Positions 52,584-60,902 of a stretch of 64,000 bases of DNA are shown in pieces. The DNA is from Sphingomonas sp. BK345 (GTDB lineage: Bacteria > Pseudomonadota > Alphaproteobacteria > Sphingomonadales > Sphingomonadaceae), in NCBI RefSeq assembly GCF_014193845.1, contig NZ_JACHZX010000001.1:434001-498000 (forward strand), read 5' to 3'. The first letter of the stretch is position 1; each line of letters starts with the position of its first letter. Below the pieces are notes generated by a model. The model ran no database searches, was not told the DNA's origin, and saw nothing but the letters and a program-made list of their open reading frames with translations. Position numbers and translations under genes: made by a program.

Positions 52584-52920
52584 GTTCACCACGCTGATCG
52601 AGGACATGGCGGTGGCGATGCGGCTCGGCATCCACCCGCACGAGGCGGCGCCGCAGCGCGTGCTGCTGTCGGTTTGGCTGACGGTCGATTACCCCGGCCT
52701 ACCCGCCGACACGATCGAGGCGGTGCTCGACTATGATCGCGTCCACGACGGCATACGCGCGCTCGCCGACGAGGGATTCGCGCTGCAGGAGACGCTGGTC
52801 GAGCGGGTCGCCGCGCTGTGTCTGGCGGACGCGCGCGTGCGGCAGGTGCGGGTGCGCTCGGTCAAGGCCGACGTCTACCCGGACGCGCGCGTCGGCTGCG
52901 AGATCGTCCGCGGGCGCTGA
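52576..52920 (+). CDS. folB: dihydroneopterin aldolase
   Basis: A 114-residue enzyme of folate synthesis. The active-site Glu lies in RLGIHPHEAAPQRV and Lys in VRSVKADVYPDA; the fold is the tunnelling T-fold. It converts dihydroneopterin to 6-hydroxymethyl-dihydropterin. The ATG overlaps the SDR stop by eight bases. It is the last gene of the operon. Confidence 0.92.
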   Translation: MAEFTTLIEDMAVAMRLGIHPHEAAPQRVLLSVWLTVDYPGLPADTIEAVLDYDRVHDGIRALADEGFALQETLVERVAALCLADARVRQVRVRSVKADVYPDARVGCEIVRGR

Positions 52921-53026
52921 GCGGCTGTGGCGCGGACGGTCGGCGGCGCGCCCGCATTGTTACCCCGGCCTAAAGCGTGAATTCCTGCAGCCGCGAGAGC
53001 AACGGCTCGGGCGGGTGCGGGACGTC

Positions 53027-53053
53027 GGATCCTGGCTCAAGGCCGGGATAACG
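53027..53053. repeat. single REP-like arm downstream of folB
   Basis: GGATCCTGGCTCAAGGCCGG followed by GATAACG resembles one arm of the TCATCCCGGA-type elements, with some divergence. It lies between convergent folB and the MBL gene. Confidence 0.4.
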
Positions 53054-53080
53054 GGGAACTCGTAGGAGGAACAGTCTCTC

Positions 53081-53932
53081 TTAGAAGACGGGACTCTCCT
53101 GCCCAGCCAGCAGCTCGAACTCGACCGCGTCGTGCGCGCAGAACATGCGCACCTCACCGGCGTGATCGAGCGACAGCCGCCGCAGCCGGCGCTGGTTGGC
53201 GAGCCGCGCGACACGGTCGACCTCCATCAGCTTCTGGTAGCCGCGCAACCCCGGCGGGCAGTGATAGTCCTCGCTGCCGACCTCGCCGCGGTAGAAATAA
53301 GCGTCGCCGGCGTGGAGCAGCCATTGCCCGTCGTCCTCCTGGATCGCGACGCCGGCATGGCCCCAGCTATGGCCCGCCAGCGGCACCAGCAGCAGCTCGG
53401 GCGGCAGCCCCTCGAGTTGACGCACCGCGTCGAAGCCGAACCAGCGCTCGCCGCCACCGGCGGCATAGAGGCGCCAGTTCTCCGCCTCGTCCCATTGTTG
53501 CGGGCGATAGCGCCGCCGCCCTACGAAGGCGCCGCCGGCGCGCGCGTCCGCCACCTCGCGCTCGCGCGACAGCAGGTGGATCGTGGCGTTGGGAAAGTCC
53601 TCGATCCCGCCGGCATGGTCAAAGTCGAGATGGGTCAGCACGATATGCCGCACGTCGGCGGGATCGAAGCCGCGCGCGATCACCTGCGCGCGCGCGGTCT
53701 CCTCGCCGCGCAGCTGCGGATTGCACAATTGGATGAAGAACTCGGCGAGGCGCTGTCGCGGCCGCGCGACGTCGCGCGTGCCATAGCCGGTGTCGACCAG
53801 CACCAGCCCCGCCTCGCTCTCGATCAGCAGGCAGTGGCAGACGAGATGCGCGCGCGCGCCCGCGCTGCTGCCGTCGAACAGCGCGCCGCCGGCGGGGCAG
53901 CAGGTGCCGCAGTTGAGGTGATGGATCCGCAT
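53081..53932 (-). CDS. MBL-fold N-acyl-homoserine-lactonase-like protein
   Basis: A 283-residue metallo-beta-lactamase-fold protein. The metal motif is LTHLDFDHAGGIEDFPNA, with later ligands in AGHSWGHAGVAI, LLHAGDAYF and a C-terminal FCAHDAVEF. It opens with a Cys pair, NCGTCCPAGG. The first His of the HxHxDH motif is present, but the second is replaced: THLDFDH. Substrate unknown. The ATG overlaps the stop of the small gene upstream (ATGA). Confidence 0.82.
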   Translation of the reverse strand: MRIHHLNCGTCCPAGGALFDGSSAGARAHLVCHCLLIESEAGLVLVDTGYGTRDVARPRQRLAEFFIQLCNPQLRGEETARAQVIARGFDPADVRHIVLTHLDFDHAGGIEDFPNATIHLLSREREVADARAGGAFVGRRRYRPQQWDEAENWRLYAAGGGERWFGFDAVRQLEGLPPELLLVPLAGHSWGHAGVAIQEDDGQWLLHAGDAYFYRGEVGSEDYHCPPGLRGYQKLMEVDRVARLANQRRLRRLSLDHAGEVRMFCAHDAVEFELLAGQESPVF

Positions 53933-54120
53933 CAGGCGACCTCGATCTCGGCCGCGCCCGGGTGCGCGACCGCGCGCGCGTGCGGCGCGAGGCGGCGGCG
54001 GGTGCGCTCGTCGATCGCGGGCCGCGCGATCCGCCAGGCGCGCGCGGTGAGGAACGCACCGCCGGCCAGCGCCAGCACAGCGGCGGCGCTCCAGCGGGTG
54101 GTGGTGAGGGGTGGCGCCAT
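53932..54120 (-). CDS. small single-pass membrane protein
   Basis: A 62-residue protein from MAPPLTTTRW with one hydrophobic helix (SAAAVLALAGGAFLTARAW) and an Arg-rich cytosolic tail. Its four-base overlap with the MBL gene argues that it is real. I do not recognise a family. A longer reading to 54195 would start with sequence of poor quality. Confidence 0.55.
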   Translation of the reverse strand: MAPPLTTTRWSAAAVLALAGGAFLTARAWRIARPAIDERTRRRLAPHARAVAHPGAAEIEVA

Positions 54121-54328
54121 CGTCTCGCTCGTTGCTGCGGAAGGGTGGGAGATCAACGGCGGGAACCGGGAGGCGTTGCGGTCCGAGACGGGCAAAGTGG
54201 CTGATTTAGGTTTGTATTCAGCGGGTTAAGCGACAAATCCTTCCCGTGCCGGGGGAGAATTAAGGAAGCCCTGTCCTACATAGCAACGTTCCCGCTATGT
54301 TCCATCCTCCACCAAGCCAGGAGGACCC

Positions 54329-54865
54329 ATGATCGACGAGCTCATCGACGCGGTGATCGACCGCGAGGGCGGCTATGTCCGCCACCCCGCCGACCGCGGC
54401 GGCGCGACCCGCTACGGCATCACCGAGGCGGTGGCGCGTGCCAACGGCTATGTCGGCGACATGCGCCAGTTCGCGCGCCCGGCCGCGGTGGCGATCTACC
54501 GCCGCGCCTACTGGCAGCAGCCCGGTCTCGACCGGGTCGCGACGCGCGCGCCCCAGCTCGCTGCCGAGCTGTTCGATACCGGCGTCAACATGGGGCCGAC
54601 GACCGCGGTGACCTTCCTCCAGCGCGCGCTCAACGCGCTCAACCGCGGCGCCAGCGACTATCCCGACGTGCCGCTCGACGGGCGCGTCGGCCCGGCGACG
54701 CTCGCCGCGCTCGATCGCTTCCTCGCCACGCGCGGCGCGGCGGCGCAGGCGGTGCTGGTCAAGGCGATCGACTCGCTCCAGGGCGAGCGCTACCTGTCGC
54801 TCGCCGAGAAGCGCCCCGCCGACGAGGCGTTCCTGTACGGCTGGCTCGCCCAGCGCGTCGGCTGA
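54329..54865 (+). CDS. GH108-family endolysin (GTA-lysis type)
   Basis: A 178-residue glycoside hydrolase family 108 protein. The catalytic Glu is in the N-terminal DREGGYVRHPADRGGATRYG block, followed by ATFDTGVNMG-like (LFDTGVNMGPTTAV) and a C-terminal peptidoglycan-binding three-helix region. In Rhodobacter the GTA endolysin is of this family and sits next to a holin, as here. No phage structural genes are adjacent. Confidence 0.88.
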   Translation: MIDELIDAVIDREGGYVRHPADRGGATRYGITEAVARANGYVGDMRQFARPAAVAIYRRAYWQQPGLDRVATRAPQLAAELFDTGVNMGPTTAVTFLQRALNALNRGASDYPDVPLDGRVGPATLAALDRFLATRGAAAQAVLVKAIDSLQGERYLSLAEKRPADEAFLYGWLAQRVG

Positions 54866-54877
54866 GGGGAGGCGGAG

Positions 54878-55285
54878 ATGGCACTTCTCGACGGACTGGT
54901 CGCGCCGGTCGCTGGCCTGCTCGACAAACTCATCCCCGACCCGCGCGCGCGCGAGGCGGCGAAGCTGGAGCTGCTGCGGCTCCAGGGCTCGCAGGAGCTG
55001 GAGCAGGTCAAGGCGCAGCTCGCCGCGGTAGTGGCCGAGGCGCAGTCGGCCGATCCCTGGACCAGCCGCGCGCGGCCGAGCTTCCTGTACGTCATGTATG
55101 CGCTGCTGCTGTGGAGCATCCCGATGGGGCTGATCGCGGCGACCCGGCCCGAGATGGCGAGCGCGATCGCGCGCGGCATGAACGCCTATCTCGCCGGGCT
55201 GCCCGAGCCGCTCTACACGCTCTTCGCCACGGGCTATCTCGGCTACACCGTGGCGCGCGAATGGGGCAAGGCGAAGGGGCGGTGA
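54878..55285 (+). CDS. holin of three-helix GTA type (GTA_holin_3TM)
   Basis: A 135-residue protein. An amphipathic N-terminal half (GLVAPVAGLLDKLIPDPRAR) is followed by two to three membrane helices (SFLYVMYALLLWSIPMGLIA, LYTLFATGYLGYTVA). It matches the holin family known from gene transfer agents and follows the GH108 gene by 12 bases, so the two form a lysis cassette. Confidence 0.85.
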   Translation: MALLDGLVAPVAGLLDKLIPDPRAREAAKLELLRLQGSQELEQVKAQLAAVVAEAQSADPWTSRARPSFLYVMYALLLWSIPMGLIAATRPEMASAIARGMNAYLAGLPEPLYTLFATGYLGYTVAREWGKAKGR

Positions 55286-55699
55286 CGGGCTAGGCCGTCC
55301 TGAGCGCGAGGGTGGAGGGCATCCTTTCCGCCCCCCCCCCTTTTGACGCATGCGGGCGAGATCGTGTGCACCGGACGCGACCTCGCCCTGGCGTTCGATC
55401 CATCGAAGCCGCCCGTACTCCCGCGCACGCGGGAACCCAGAGCCACAGGTGGAGGCGTCGGTGACCCTGGGCTCCGGCGTTCGCCGGAGCACGCTGCCGC
55501 TTCAGATGCGGTAGCTGCGCCTTCAGCGCAGGCGAAGGCGGTATCACGCGAGATCGGCCGCGCTCAGCCGTGGAGGACAGCGCCACATCAAAGGCACCGA
55601 CAGCGACACCGACCGGTAGTGCCGCGCTCCTGCGGCCCTCCGCTTCTCACGCTATCTCGCGTGATCGAACCTCAGCCGATGGCGCGCCGCGATGGCCCG
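55286..55699. other. intergenic with REP palindromes and C run
   Basis: No gene is seen. A ten-C run lies at 55331-55340. Dyads ACTCCCGCGCACGCGGGAACCC (about 55418) and CTCCGGCGTTCGCCGGAG (about 55472) match the CCCGCG..GCGGG REP types of this half. Confidence 0.5.
55419..55493. repeat. inverted REP pair, GCGGGAACCCAG/CTGGGCTCCGGC type
   Basis: The first arm CTCCCGCGCACGCGGGAACC is followed by CAGAG, the second is CCCTGGGCTCCGGCGTTCGC. The CCCAGAG..CCTGGG halves are inverted and each has its own local palindrome. Downstream of the holin gene. Confidence 0.55.
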
Positions 55700-56524
55700 T
55701 CAGTACGGCGGCTTGTCCAGCCCCGCGGGCGAGCAGGTGAAGATCTCGCAGCCGTCCTCGGTGATGCCGATCGAGTGCTCGAACTGCGCCGAGAGCGAGC
55801 GGTCGCGCGTCACCGCGGTCCAGCCGTCCTCCAGCAGCTTCACGTCGGGTCGGCCGATGTTGATCATCGGCTCGATCGTGAAGATCATGCCGGGGCGCAG
55901 CTCCACCCCTGTGCCCGGCCGCCCCACATGCACCACCTCGGGCGCGTCGTGGAACAGCCGGCCGAGGCCGTGGCCGCAGAAGTCACGCACCACGCCGTAG
56001 CGGTTCGACTCGGCATGGCGCTGGATCGCGTGCGCCACGTCGCCCATGTGATTGCCCGGCCGCGCCTGCTCGATGCCCAGCATGAGGCACTCGTAGGTCA
56101 CCTCGACCAGCCTTTTGGCCTTCAGCGGCACGTCGCCGATCAGGTACATGCGGCTCGAGTCGCCGTGCCAGCCGTCGACGATCGGGGTCACGTCGACGTT
56201 GACGATGTCGCCCGACTTGAGCGGCTTGTCCGCGGGGATGCCGTGGCAAACGACATGGTTGATCGAGATGCAGGTGCTGTGTGCATAGCCTCGATAGCCG
56301 AGCGTCGCGGGCACGCCGCCGCCGGCCAGGATGAAGTCGTAGATCAGCCGGTCGAGCGCCGCGGTGGTGACGCCGGGCACCATGTGCGGCACCAGCATGT
56401 CGAGCGTCTCCGCGGCGAGCCGGCCCGCCTTGTGCATGCCGTCGAAGGCATCGCGCCCGTGCAGCTTGATCGCGCCGGTGCGCCCGTGCGGCGCGTCGCT
56501 GGTGACGGTGACATAATCGGTCAT
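55700..56524 (-). CDS. map: type I methionine aminopeptidase
   Basis: A 274-residue dinuclear metallopeptidase. Metal ligands are Asp/Asp in VNVDVTPIVDGWHGDSS, His in CGHGLGRLFHD, Glu in FTIEPMINIG and Glu in SAQFEHSIGIT. It removes N-terminal Met from new proteins. The ATG MTDYVTVTSDAPHG at 56524 is chosen; upstream in-frame readings run into the promoter shared with the divergent cinA-like gene. Confidence 0.94.
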   Translation of the reverse strand: MTDYVTVTSDAPHGRTGAIKLHGRDAFDGMHKAGRLAAETLDMLVPHMVPGVTTAALDRLIYDFILAGGGVPATLGYRGYAHSTCISINHVVCHGIPADKPLKSGDIVNVDVTPIVDGWHGDSSRMYLIGDVPLKAKRLVEVTYECLMLGIEQARPGNHMGDVAHAIQRHAESNRYGVVRDFCGHGLGRLFHDAPEVVHVGRPGTGVELRPGMIFTIEPMINIGRPDVKLLEDGWTAVTRDRSLSAQFEHSIGITEDGCEIFTCSPAGLDKPPY

Positions 56525-56576
56525 CGCGGCGATATAGCGTGGCGAGGGGGCGAATGCGAGGCTATGCCCGCCCGCT

Positions 56577-57335
56577 ATGGAGACCGAACGCATCTGGACC
56601 GCGGCGCTCGTCGTCATCGGCGACGAGATCCTCTCCGGCCGCACGCAGGACAAGAACATCGCCCAGCTGGCGAGCTGGCTCAACGTCCAGGGCATCCGCC
56701 TCGCCGAGGTGCGCGTGGTCCCGGACAATGAGAACGCGATCGTCGAGGCGGTCAACCAGTTGCGCGCGCGCAACGACTATCTCTTCACCACCGGCGGCAT
56801 CGGGCCGACGCACGACGACATCACGGTCGATTCGATCGCGGCGGCGCTCGGCGTCGGCGTGGTCCACCATCCCGAGGCGGTGGCGGTGCTGGAGCATTAT
56901 TACGCCTCGCGCGGCGGCATCACCGCAGCGCGGCTGCGGATGGCGCGCGTGCCGGAGGGCGCGACGCTGATCGAAAATCGAGTCTCGGGCGCGCCGGGGA
57001 TCCGCGTCGGCAACATCTTTATCATGGCGGGGGTTCCGCACATCACCGCGGGGATGCTCGACTCGCTCACCGGCACGCTCGAGGGCGGGCGCCCGGTGGT
57101 GAGCGGCACGATCGGCTGCTGGGTGGCGGAGAGCGAGGTCGCCGACCTGCTGCGCGACGCCGAGAAGGCGCACGAGGGCGTCTCGATCGGCAGCTATCCC
57201 TTCTTCCGCGAGGGGCGCACCGGCGCCAATTTCGTGGTGCGCTCGCCCGACGCGGCGCTGGTGGAGCACTGCCTCGCCGACCTGGGCGCCGCGCTGACGG
57301 CGGCGGGGCATAAGGTAGTGGCCGGCGGGATCTGA
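56577..57335 (+). CDS. CinA-N/MoCF-domain molybdopterin-binding-like protein
   Basis: A 252-residue protein with the MogA/CinA N-terminal fold: ALVVIGDEILSGRTQDKNIA, LFTTGGIGPTHDDITVDSIA and VPEGATLIENRVSGAPGIRV. It lacks the C-terminal nicotinamide-nucleotide amidase (CinA_C) domain. Stand-alone versions occur widely; their reaction (ADP-ribose or NADHX-like pyrophosphatase has been proposed for CinA-N) is uncertain. Divergent from map over 52 bases. Confidence 0.87.
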   Translation: METERIWTAALVVIGDEILSGRTQDKNIAQLASWLNVQGIRLAEVRVVPDNENAIVEAVNQLRARNDYLFTTGGIGPTHDDITVDSIAAALGVGVVHHPEAVAVLEHYYASRGGITAARLRMARVPEGATLIENRVSGAPGIRVGNIFIMAGVPHITAGMLDSLTGTLEGGRPVVSGTIGCWVAESEVADLLRDAEKAHEGVSIGSYPFFREGRTGANFVVRSPDAALVEHCLADLGAALTAAGHKVVAGGI

Positions 57336-57397
57336 CCCTTCCCGACCCCACGAGCAGCGGGGATCCGAACTCCCATCATCGCCAACGCGATCCGAGA

Positions 57398-57435
57398 TGT
57401 CGCGAGGCGCACACTCGATCGGGCATCTCGCGACA
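57398..57435. terminator. dyad between convergent cinA-like and rluA genes
   Basis: TGTCGCGAG (57398-57406) is matched by CTCGCGACA (57427-57435) with a 20-base loop. No T tract follows. A possible bidirectional terminator or processing hairpin. Confidence 0.3.
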
Positions 57436-57526
57436 CCATCGGTCCGGGTTCAAACCGAAGAGGCTGCTGGCGGCGGCGGGCCCGGACAGGAGCCGCGCAG
57501 GCGCGCGGTGAAGCCCGCCCCGCCCC

Positions 57527-58657
57527 TCACCCGCGCCGGCCGCCGCCCCTGCCTTCGCCGCCCTTGCCCTCTCCGCCCGCGCGCGACCGCCGCTCGCCGC
57601 GGCGCTCCTTGCGCACCGTCTTGGCATGCGCCCGCGCGCGCGCCTTCTTCTCCTCGCGTGTCGGCGGCGCGCGCTCGTCGAGCGGCATCATGTCGCCCGC
57701 CATCGCCTCGAAGCCGAGCGAGGCGAGGCTCTCGGCGAAGTGCGACGGCAGCTCGGCGGTGACGTCGATCTCGCCGCCGTCGGGATGGTCGACGCGGATG
57801 CGGCGCGCGTGAAGGTGCATCTTGCGGCTGATCCCGCCGGTGAGGAACGCCGCCGGGCCGCCATATTTGCCGTCGCCGACGATCGGGTGACCGATCGCCG
57901 CCATATGGACGCGCAGCTGGTGCGTGCGCCCGGTGAAGGGTTGCAGCTCGACCCAGGCGGTGCGGTTACCCGCGCGCTCGATCACGCGGTAGCGAGTCCG
58001 CGCCGGCTGGCCCTCGGCCTCGTCGACGTGCATCTTCTCGCCGCCGGTGCCGGGCTGTTTGGCGATCGGCAGCTCGATCGTGCCGTCGTCGATCGAGGGC
58101 ACGCCGACGATCAGCGCCCAATAGACCTTCTTCGCGGTGCGGCCCGAGAAGGCCTTGGCGAAGAAACCAGCGGCGCGCGCGGTCCGCGCCACCAGCAGCG
58201 CGCCCGACGTGTCCTTGTCGAGCCGGTGGACGAGTTTGGGCCGGCCCTGCGACTCGTCCTGTAGCGCGTCGAGCAGCCCGTCGACATGCGCGGTCGTCTT
58301 GGTGCCGCCCTGCGTGGCGAGGCCGGGGGGCTTGTTGAGCACCAGCGCCTGCGCGTCGCGGTGGATCACCAGCTCGCGCGCGAAGGCGATCTCGTCGTCG
58401 CTGAGCGGGGCGCGCTGGCGCTCGGGCCTGGCATCGAGGCGGACGGGCTCGGGCGGGGGCACGCGCAGCACCTGACCGGCCTGGACGCGGTCGCCGGGTC
58501 CGACGCGCGCGCCGTCGAGACGGAGCTGCCCGGTGCGCGCCCATTTGGCGACGGTGGTGAAGCTGGTGCCGTCGAGGTGGCGCTTGCACCAACGGTCGAC
58601 GCGGATCCCGTCGTCGTCGAGCGCGACGGTGAACTGGCGAACGCCCTCGCCGCTCAT
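57527..58657 (-). CDS. RluA-family 23S rRNA/tRNA pseudouridine synthase
   Basis: A 376-residue enzyme. An N-terminal S4-like RNA-binding domain (RVDRWCKRHLDGTSFTTVAK) is followed by the catalytic domain with the Asp in KLVHRLDKDTSGALLVA, plus FTGRTHQLRVHMAAIGHPIV. The last 45 residues are a Lys/Arg/Gly-rich tail, likely disordered and RNA-contacting. RluC-like by layout. Its ATG overlaps the crcB stop, so it is coupled to the fluoride channel gene. Confidence 0.92.
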   Translation of the reverse strand: MSGEGVRQFTVALDDDGIRVDRWCKRHLDGTSFTTVAKWARTGQLRLDGARVGPGDRVQAGQVLRVPPPEPVRLDARPERQRAPLSDDEIAFARELVIHRDAQALVLNKPPGLATQGGTKTTAHVDGLLDALQDESQGRPKLVHRLDKDTSGALLVARTARAAGFFAKAFSGRTAKKVYWALIVGVPSIDDGTIELPIAKQPGTGGEKMHVDEAEGQPARTRYRVIERAGNRTAWVELQPFTGRTHQLRVHMAAIGHPIVGDGKYGGPAAFLTGGISRKMHLHARRIRVDHPDGGEIDVTAELPSHFAESLASLGFEAMAGDMMPLDERAPPTREEKKARARAHAKTVRKERRGERRSRAGGEGKGGEGRGGGRRG

Positions 58658-59028
58658 GCCGCCACCCGCACCAGCGCGAGCCCGGCGAACACCGCCGCGA
58701 TCGCGCCGACCACCGAGACGAGCGCATAGCCGAGCGCGCCGAGTGCGGCGCCGCGCTCGATCATCGTCGCGGCGTCGAGCGCGAAGGCGGAGAAGGTGGT
58801 GAAGCCGCCGAGCAATCCGACGCCGAGCAGCAGCCGCCAGTTCTCGCTAGCGCCGGTGCGCGCGAGCGCGCCGACGAGCAGCCCCATCAGCAGCCCGCCG
58901 ACCAGGTTGACGGTCAGCGTGCCCCAGGGCCAGTCGGGTCCGAGCGCCGCGGTCATCGCGCGCCCGGTCAGGTAGCGCCCGGCCGTACCGACCGCGCCGC
59001 CCGCCATGACGAGAAAGAGGGAGTTCAT
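58654..59028 (-). CDS. crcB: fluoride efflux channel CrcB/Fluc
   Basis: A 124-residue four-helix channel subunit. Typical blocks are GGAVGTAGRYLTGRAM, PWGTLTVNLVGGLLMGLLVG and GLLGGFTTFSAFALDAA, the last with the TTFS filter residues. It exports fluoride as a dual-topology dimer. I checked for a fluoride riboswitch upstream and could not identify one. Four-base overlap with rluA. Confidence 0.95.
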   Translation of the reverse strand: MNSLFLVMAGGAVGTAGRYLTGRAMTAALGPDWPWGTLTVNLVGGLLMGLLVGALARTGASENWRLLLGVGLLGGFTTFSAFALDAATMIERGAALGALGYALVSVVGAIAAVFAGLALVRVAA

Positions 59029-59419
59029 CGCGCCGCCCTAGTCGCTTTCGGCGCCGAAGGAAATCGGCGGGCGTGGGTGGAGGATAGTGGTGGTGATCAG
59101 GCGGTGACAGCGACGGGGAGCGGGCACGAGGCAGCCTTGCTCACGGCCGCGGCTGGAGGATGAGGTCGCCCGCGCGGTCGACCACGCCGTCATTCCCGCG
59201 CAGGCGGGAATCCAGACGCGCTAACGGCAGCGATGGAGTCGTGACGTCCGCGCGTCTGGATCCCTGGCATCGCAGGGGTGACCGTGTGCTTGGGGACGTG
59301 ACGCGAGTCCTCGCAAGGCACGTGCGACAGCCGCTCGGCCGTGCGCCCCGCGCCAGCTCGGGTCCGCCCACCACCGTCTCACCCTTGCAATACACCTCGC
59401 CTCGCGCCATCTTGCCCCC
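59029..59419. other. intergenic with REP palindrome
   Basis: No gene is recognised. It contains the REP pair at 59189-59262. Promoters for crcB (leftward) and the small membrane protein gene (rightward) should lie here. Confidence 0.45.
59189..59262. repeat. inverted REP pair, ATTCCCGCGCAGGCGGGAAT family
   Basis: The local palindrome ATTCCCGCGCAGGCGGGAAT is followed by CCAGACGCG, and CGCGTCTGGATCC recurs inverted 30 bases later. Same class as the 55419-55493 element. Confidence 0.65.
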
Positions 59420-59641
59420 ATGCTCAACCTGTTCTCGATCCTGATCGGCCTCGTCGCGCTGCTGCTCGGCATCGTGCCGTTCCTGCCGTTCCTCGCCTGG
59501 GGCTATTGGTTCGTCATACCGATCGCGGTGGTGGGCGCCGCGGTCGGCGCGCTGTCGTCGCGCAACACCGGGCGCAACCTCAATCTCGTGCTGATCCTGA
59601 TCTTCGGGTTGCGGCTGATGCTCGGCGGCGGGATCATCTGA
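59420..59641 (+). CDS. small two-to-three-helix membrane protein
   Basis: A 73-residue, almost entirely hydrophobic protein (MLNLFSILIGLVALLLGIVP, then WFVIPIAVVGAAVGALSS and LNLVLILIFGLRLMLGGGII). No family name is known to me, but the form is common among small inner-membrane proteins. A strong dyad follows its stop. Confidence 0.7.
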   Translation: MLNLFSILIGLVALLLGIVPFLPFLAWGYWFVIPIAVVGAAVGALSSRNTGRNLNLVLILIFGLRLMLGGGII

Positions 59642-59649
59642 CGCGAGAC

Positions 59650-59680
59650 GGGCCCCGGCATCGCTGCCGGGGCTCGCCCG
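59650..59680. terminator. strong dyad between convergent genes
   Basis: GCCCCGGCA-TCGC-TGCCGGGGC gives a nine-base perfect stem with a UUCG-class-like tetraloop. No T tract follows on either strand. It probably ends the small membrane-protein transcript and perhaps the opposing one. Confidence 0.5.
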
Positions 59681-59705
59681 TACGCATCACTGAACGCGAG
59701 ACGCC

Positions 59706-60272
59706 TCAGCGGCAGACCACCTGGCCGCGGTCGACCTGCTGGCCGAGCAGCGCGCCGCCGCCCGCGCCGATCACGGTGCCGAGCAGGCGCGAGCCGCCGC
59801 CCGCGATGATGTTGCCGAGCGCGCCGCCGGCGAGACCGCCGACGATCAGGCCGGTCGTGCCGTCGTTGCGGCGACAGTAATAACGGTTGTCCGAGCCGCG
59901 ATAGATGCGGTCGTTGCGGCCGAGCGCGCGGGCGCGATAATAGCGGCCGTCGCGGTAATAGCGGTCGGCGTAATAGGCGCGCTGGCCCGGCTCGTATCGG
60001 TTATAGTCGTAGCGCGCCGAGCGGCGCCAGTCGCGCACCCGGTCGTTGCGGTCGCGCCGCGCGTCGCGGACATTGTCGCGATACTCGCGGCGCGCGTCGC
60101 GCACGTCGCGGCGCGAGTCGGCGTCGCGCAGGTCCTCGCGATATTCCTGGCGCGCGTCGCGCACGTCGTCGCGATACTCGCGGTTGGCGCGGCGTGGGTC
60201 CTGCGGCGCGGCGGTGGCGGGGACACTGGCCAAGGTCGTGGCGGCGAGCGCGGCGGCGAGGATGATACGCAT
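59706..60272 (-). CDS. glycine-zipper protein with charged RD/RE repeat region
   Basis: A 188-residue exported protein: signal peptide MRIILAAALAATTLASVPATA, then about 55 residues of imperfect charged repeats (REYRDDVRDARQEYREDLRD, DVRDARREYRDNVRDARRD). A YYCRRNDGTTGLIVGGLAGG block precedes a C-terminal glycine zipper (LGTVIGAGGGALLGQQVDRG). GGAG ribosome-binding site. Its C-terminal third is a paralogue of the product at 60903-61208, with OsmC between. Confidence 0.83.
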   Translation of the reverse strand: MRIILAAALAATTLASVPATAAPQDPRRANREYRDDVRDARQEYREDLRDADSRRDVRDARREYRDNVRDARRDRNDRVRDWRRSARYDYNRYEPGQRAYYADRYYRDGRYYRARALGRNDRIYRGSDNRYYCRRNDGTTGLIVGGLAGGALGNIIAGGGSRLLGTVIGAGGGALLGQQVDRGQVVCR

Positions 60273-60367
60273 CACTGATCTCCTGACAGAGTGATGTCGC
60301 ATCAACGGCGCCGCCGCGCCCCCGGTTGCGTGAACGACAAACTACCTCTTGTTCACTTCAGAGACAC

Positions 60368-60796
60368 TTACGACTCCAACTTGTGCGTGAGCGTGACTTC
60401 TGCGTTCAAGACTTTGGAAACAGGACAATTTGCTTTAGCATCCTGGGCGATGCGCTCGAACTCGTCCGGCGCGATACCCGGGACCTTGGCGGTGAGGTCG
60501 AGCTTGGACGAGGTGATGGTGAAGCCATCGCCGTCCTTGTCGACGGTCACCCGCGCGCTCGTCTCGAGCGTGCCGTCGCTGTAGCCCGCGCCGGCGAGCG
60601 CGAAGCTCAGCGCCATGGTGAAGCAGCTGGCGTGCGCCGCCGCGATCAGTTCCTCGGGATTGGTGCCGGGCTCGTCGCCGAAGCGCGTGCCGAAGCCATA
60701 GGGCTGCTCGTCGAGCGCCTTGGACTGGGTCGAGGTCCAGCCCTTCCCCTCCTTGCCGAGACCTTCGTAGCGTGCCGAACCACCGCGCGTGGGCAT
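60368..60796 (-). CDS. OsmC/Ohr-family peroxiredoxin-like protein
   Basis: A 142-residue OsmC-type protein that reduces organic hydroperoxides using two cysteines, here in AAHASCFTMALSFAL and NCPVSKVLNA. It lacks the Ohr-specific GYSA signature, so OsmC rather than Ohr is likelier. Expected to act in the cytosol in stress. Own promoter probable, between it and the terminator of the upstream gene. Confidence 0.92.
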   Translation of the reverse strand: MPTRGGSARYEGLGKEGKGWTSTQSKALDEQPYGFGTRFGDEPGTNPEELIAAAHASCFTMALSFALAGAGYSDGTLETSARVTVDKDGDGFTITSSKLDLTAKVPGIAPDEFERIAQDAKANCPVSKVLNAEVTLTHKLES

Positions 60797-60816
60797 GAGT
60801 CACTCTCCCGTTGGGA

Positions 60817-60858
60817 CCAAAAGAGAAAAGGCGCGGCCCGCACTCGCGGACCGCGCCT
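60817..60858 (-). terminator. rho-independent terminator of the second glycine-zipper gene
   Basis: On the minus strand AGGCGCGGTCCGC pairs with GCGGGCCGCGCCT around GAGT, followed by TTTTCTCTTTT. It lies about 45 bases after the stop at 60903. Confidence 0.8.
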
Positions 60859-60902
60859 CCTCCAACGTCGGTCAGGCCGAAAGGCTCAACCGTGGCATGG
60901 CA

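Noticed and set aside
59029..59100. Possible fluoride riboswitch upstream of crcB
   Set aside because: The conserved GGNGATGG and CUCCU-type segments of that riboswitch are not present in the leader.
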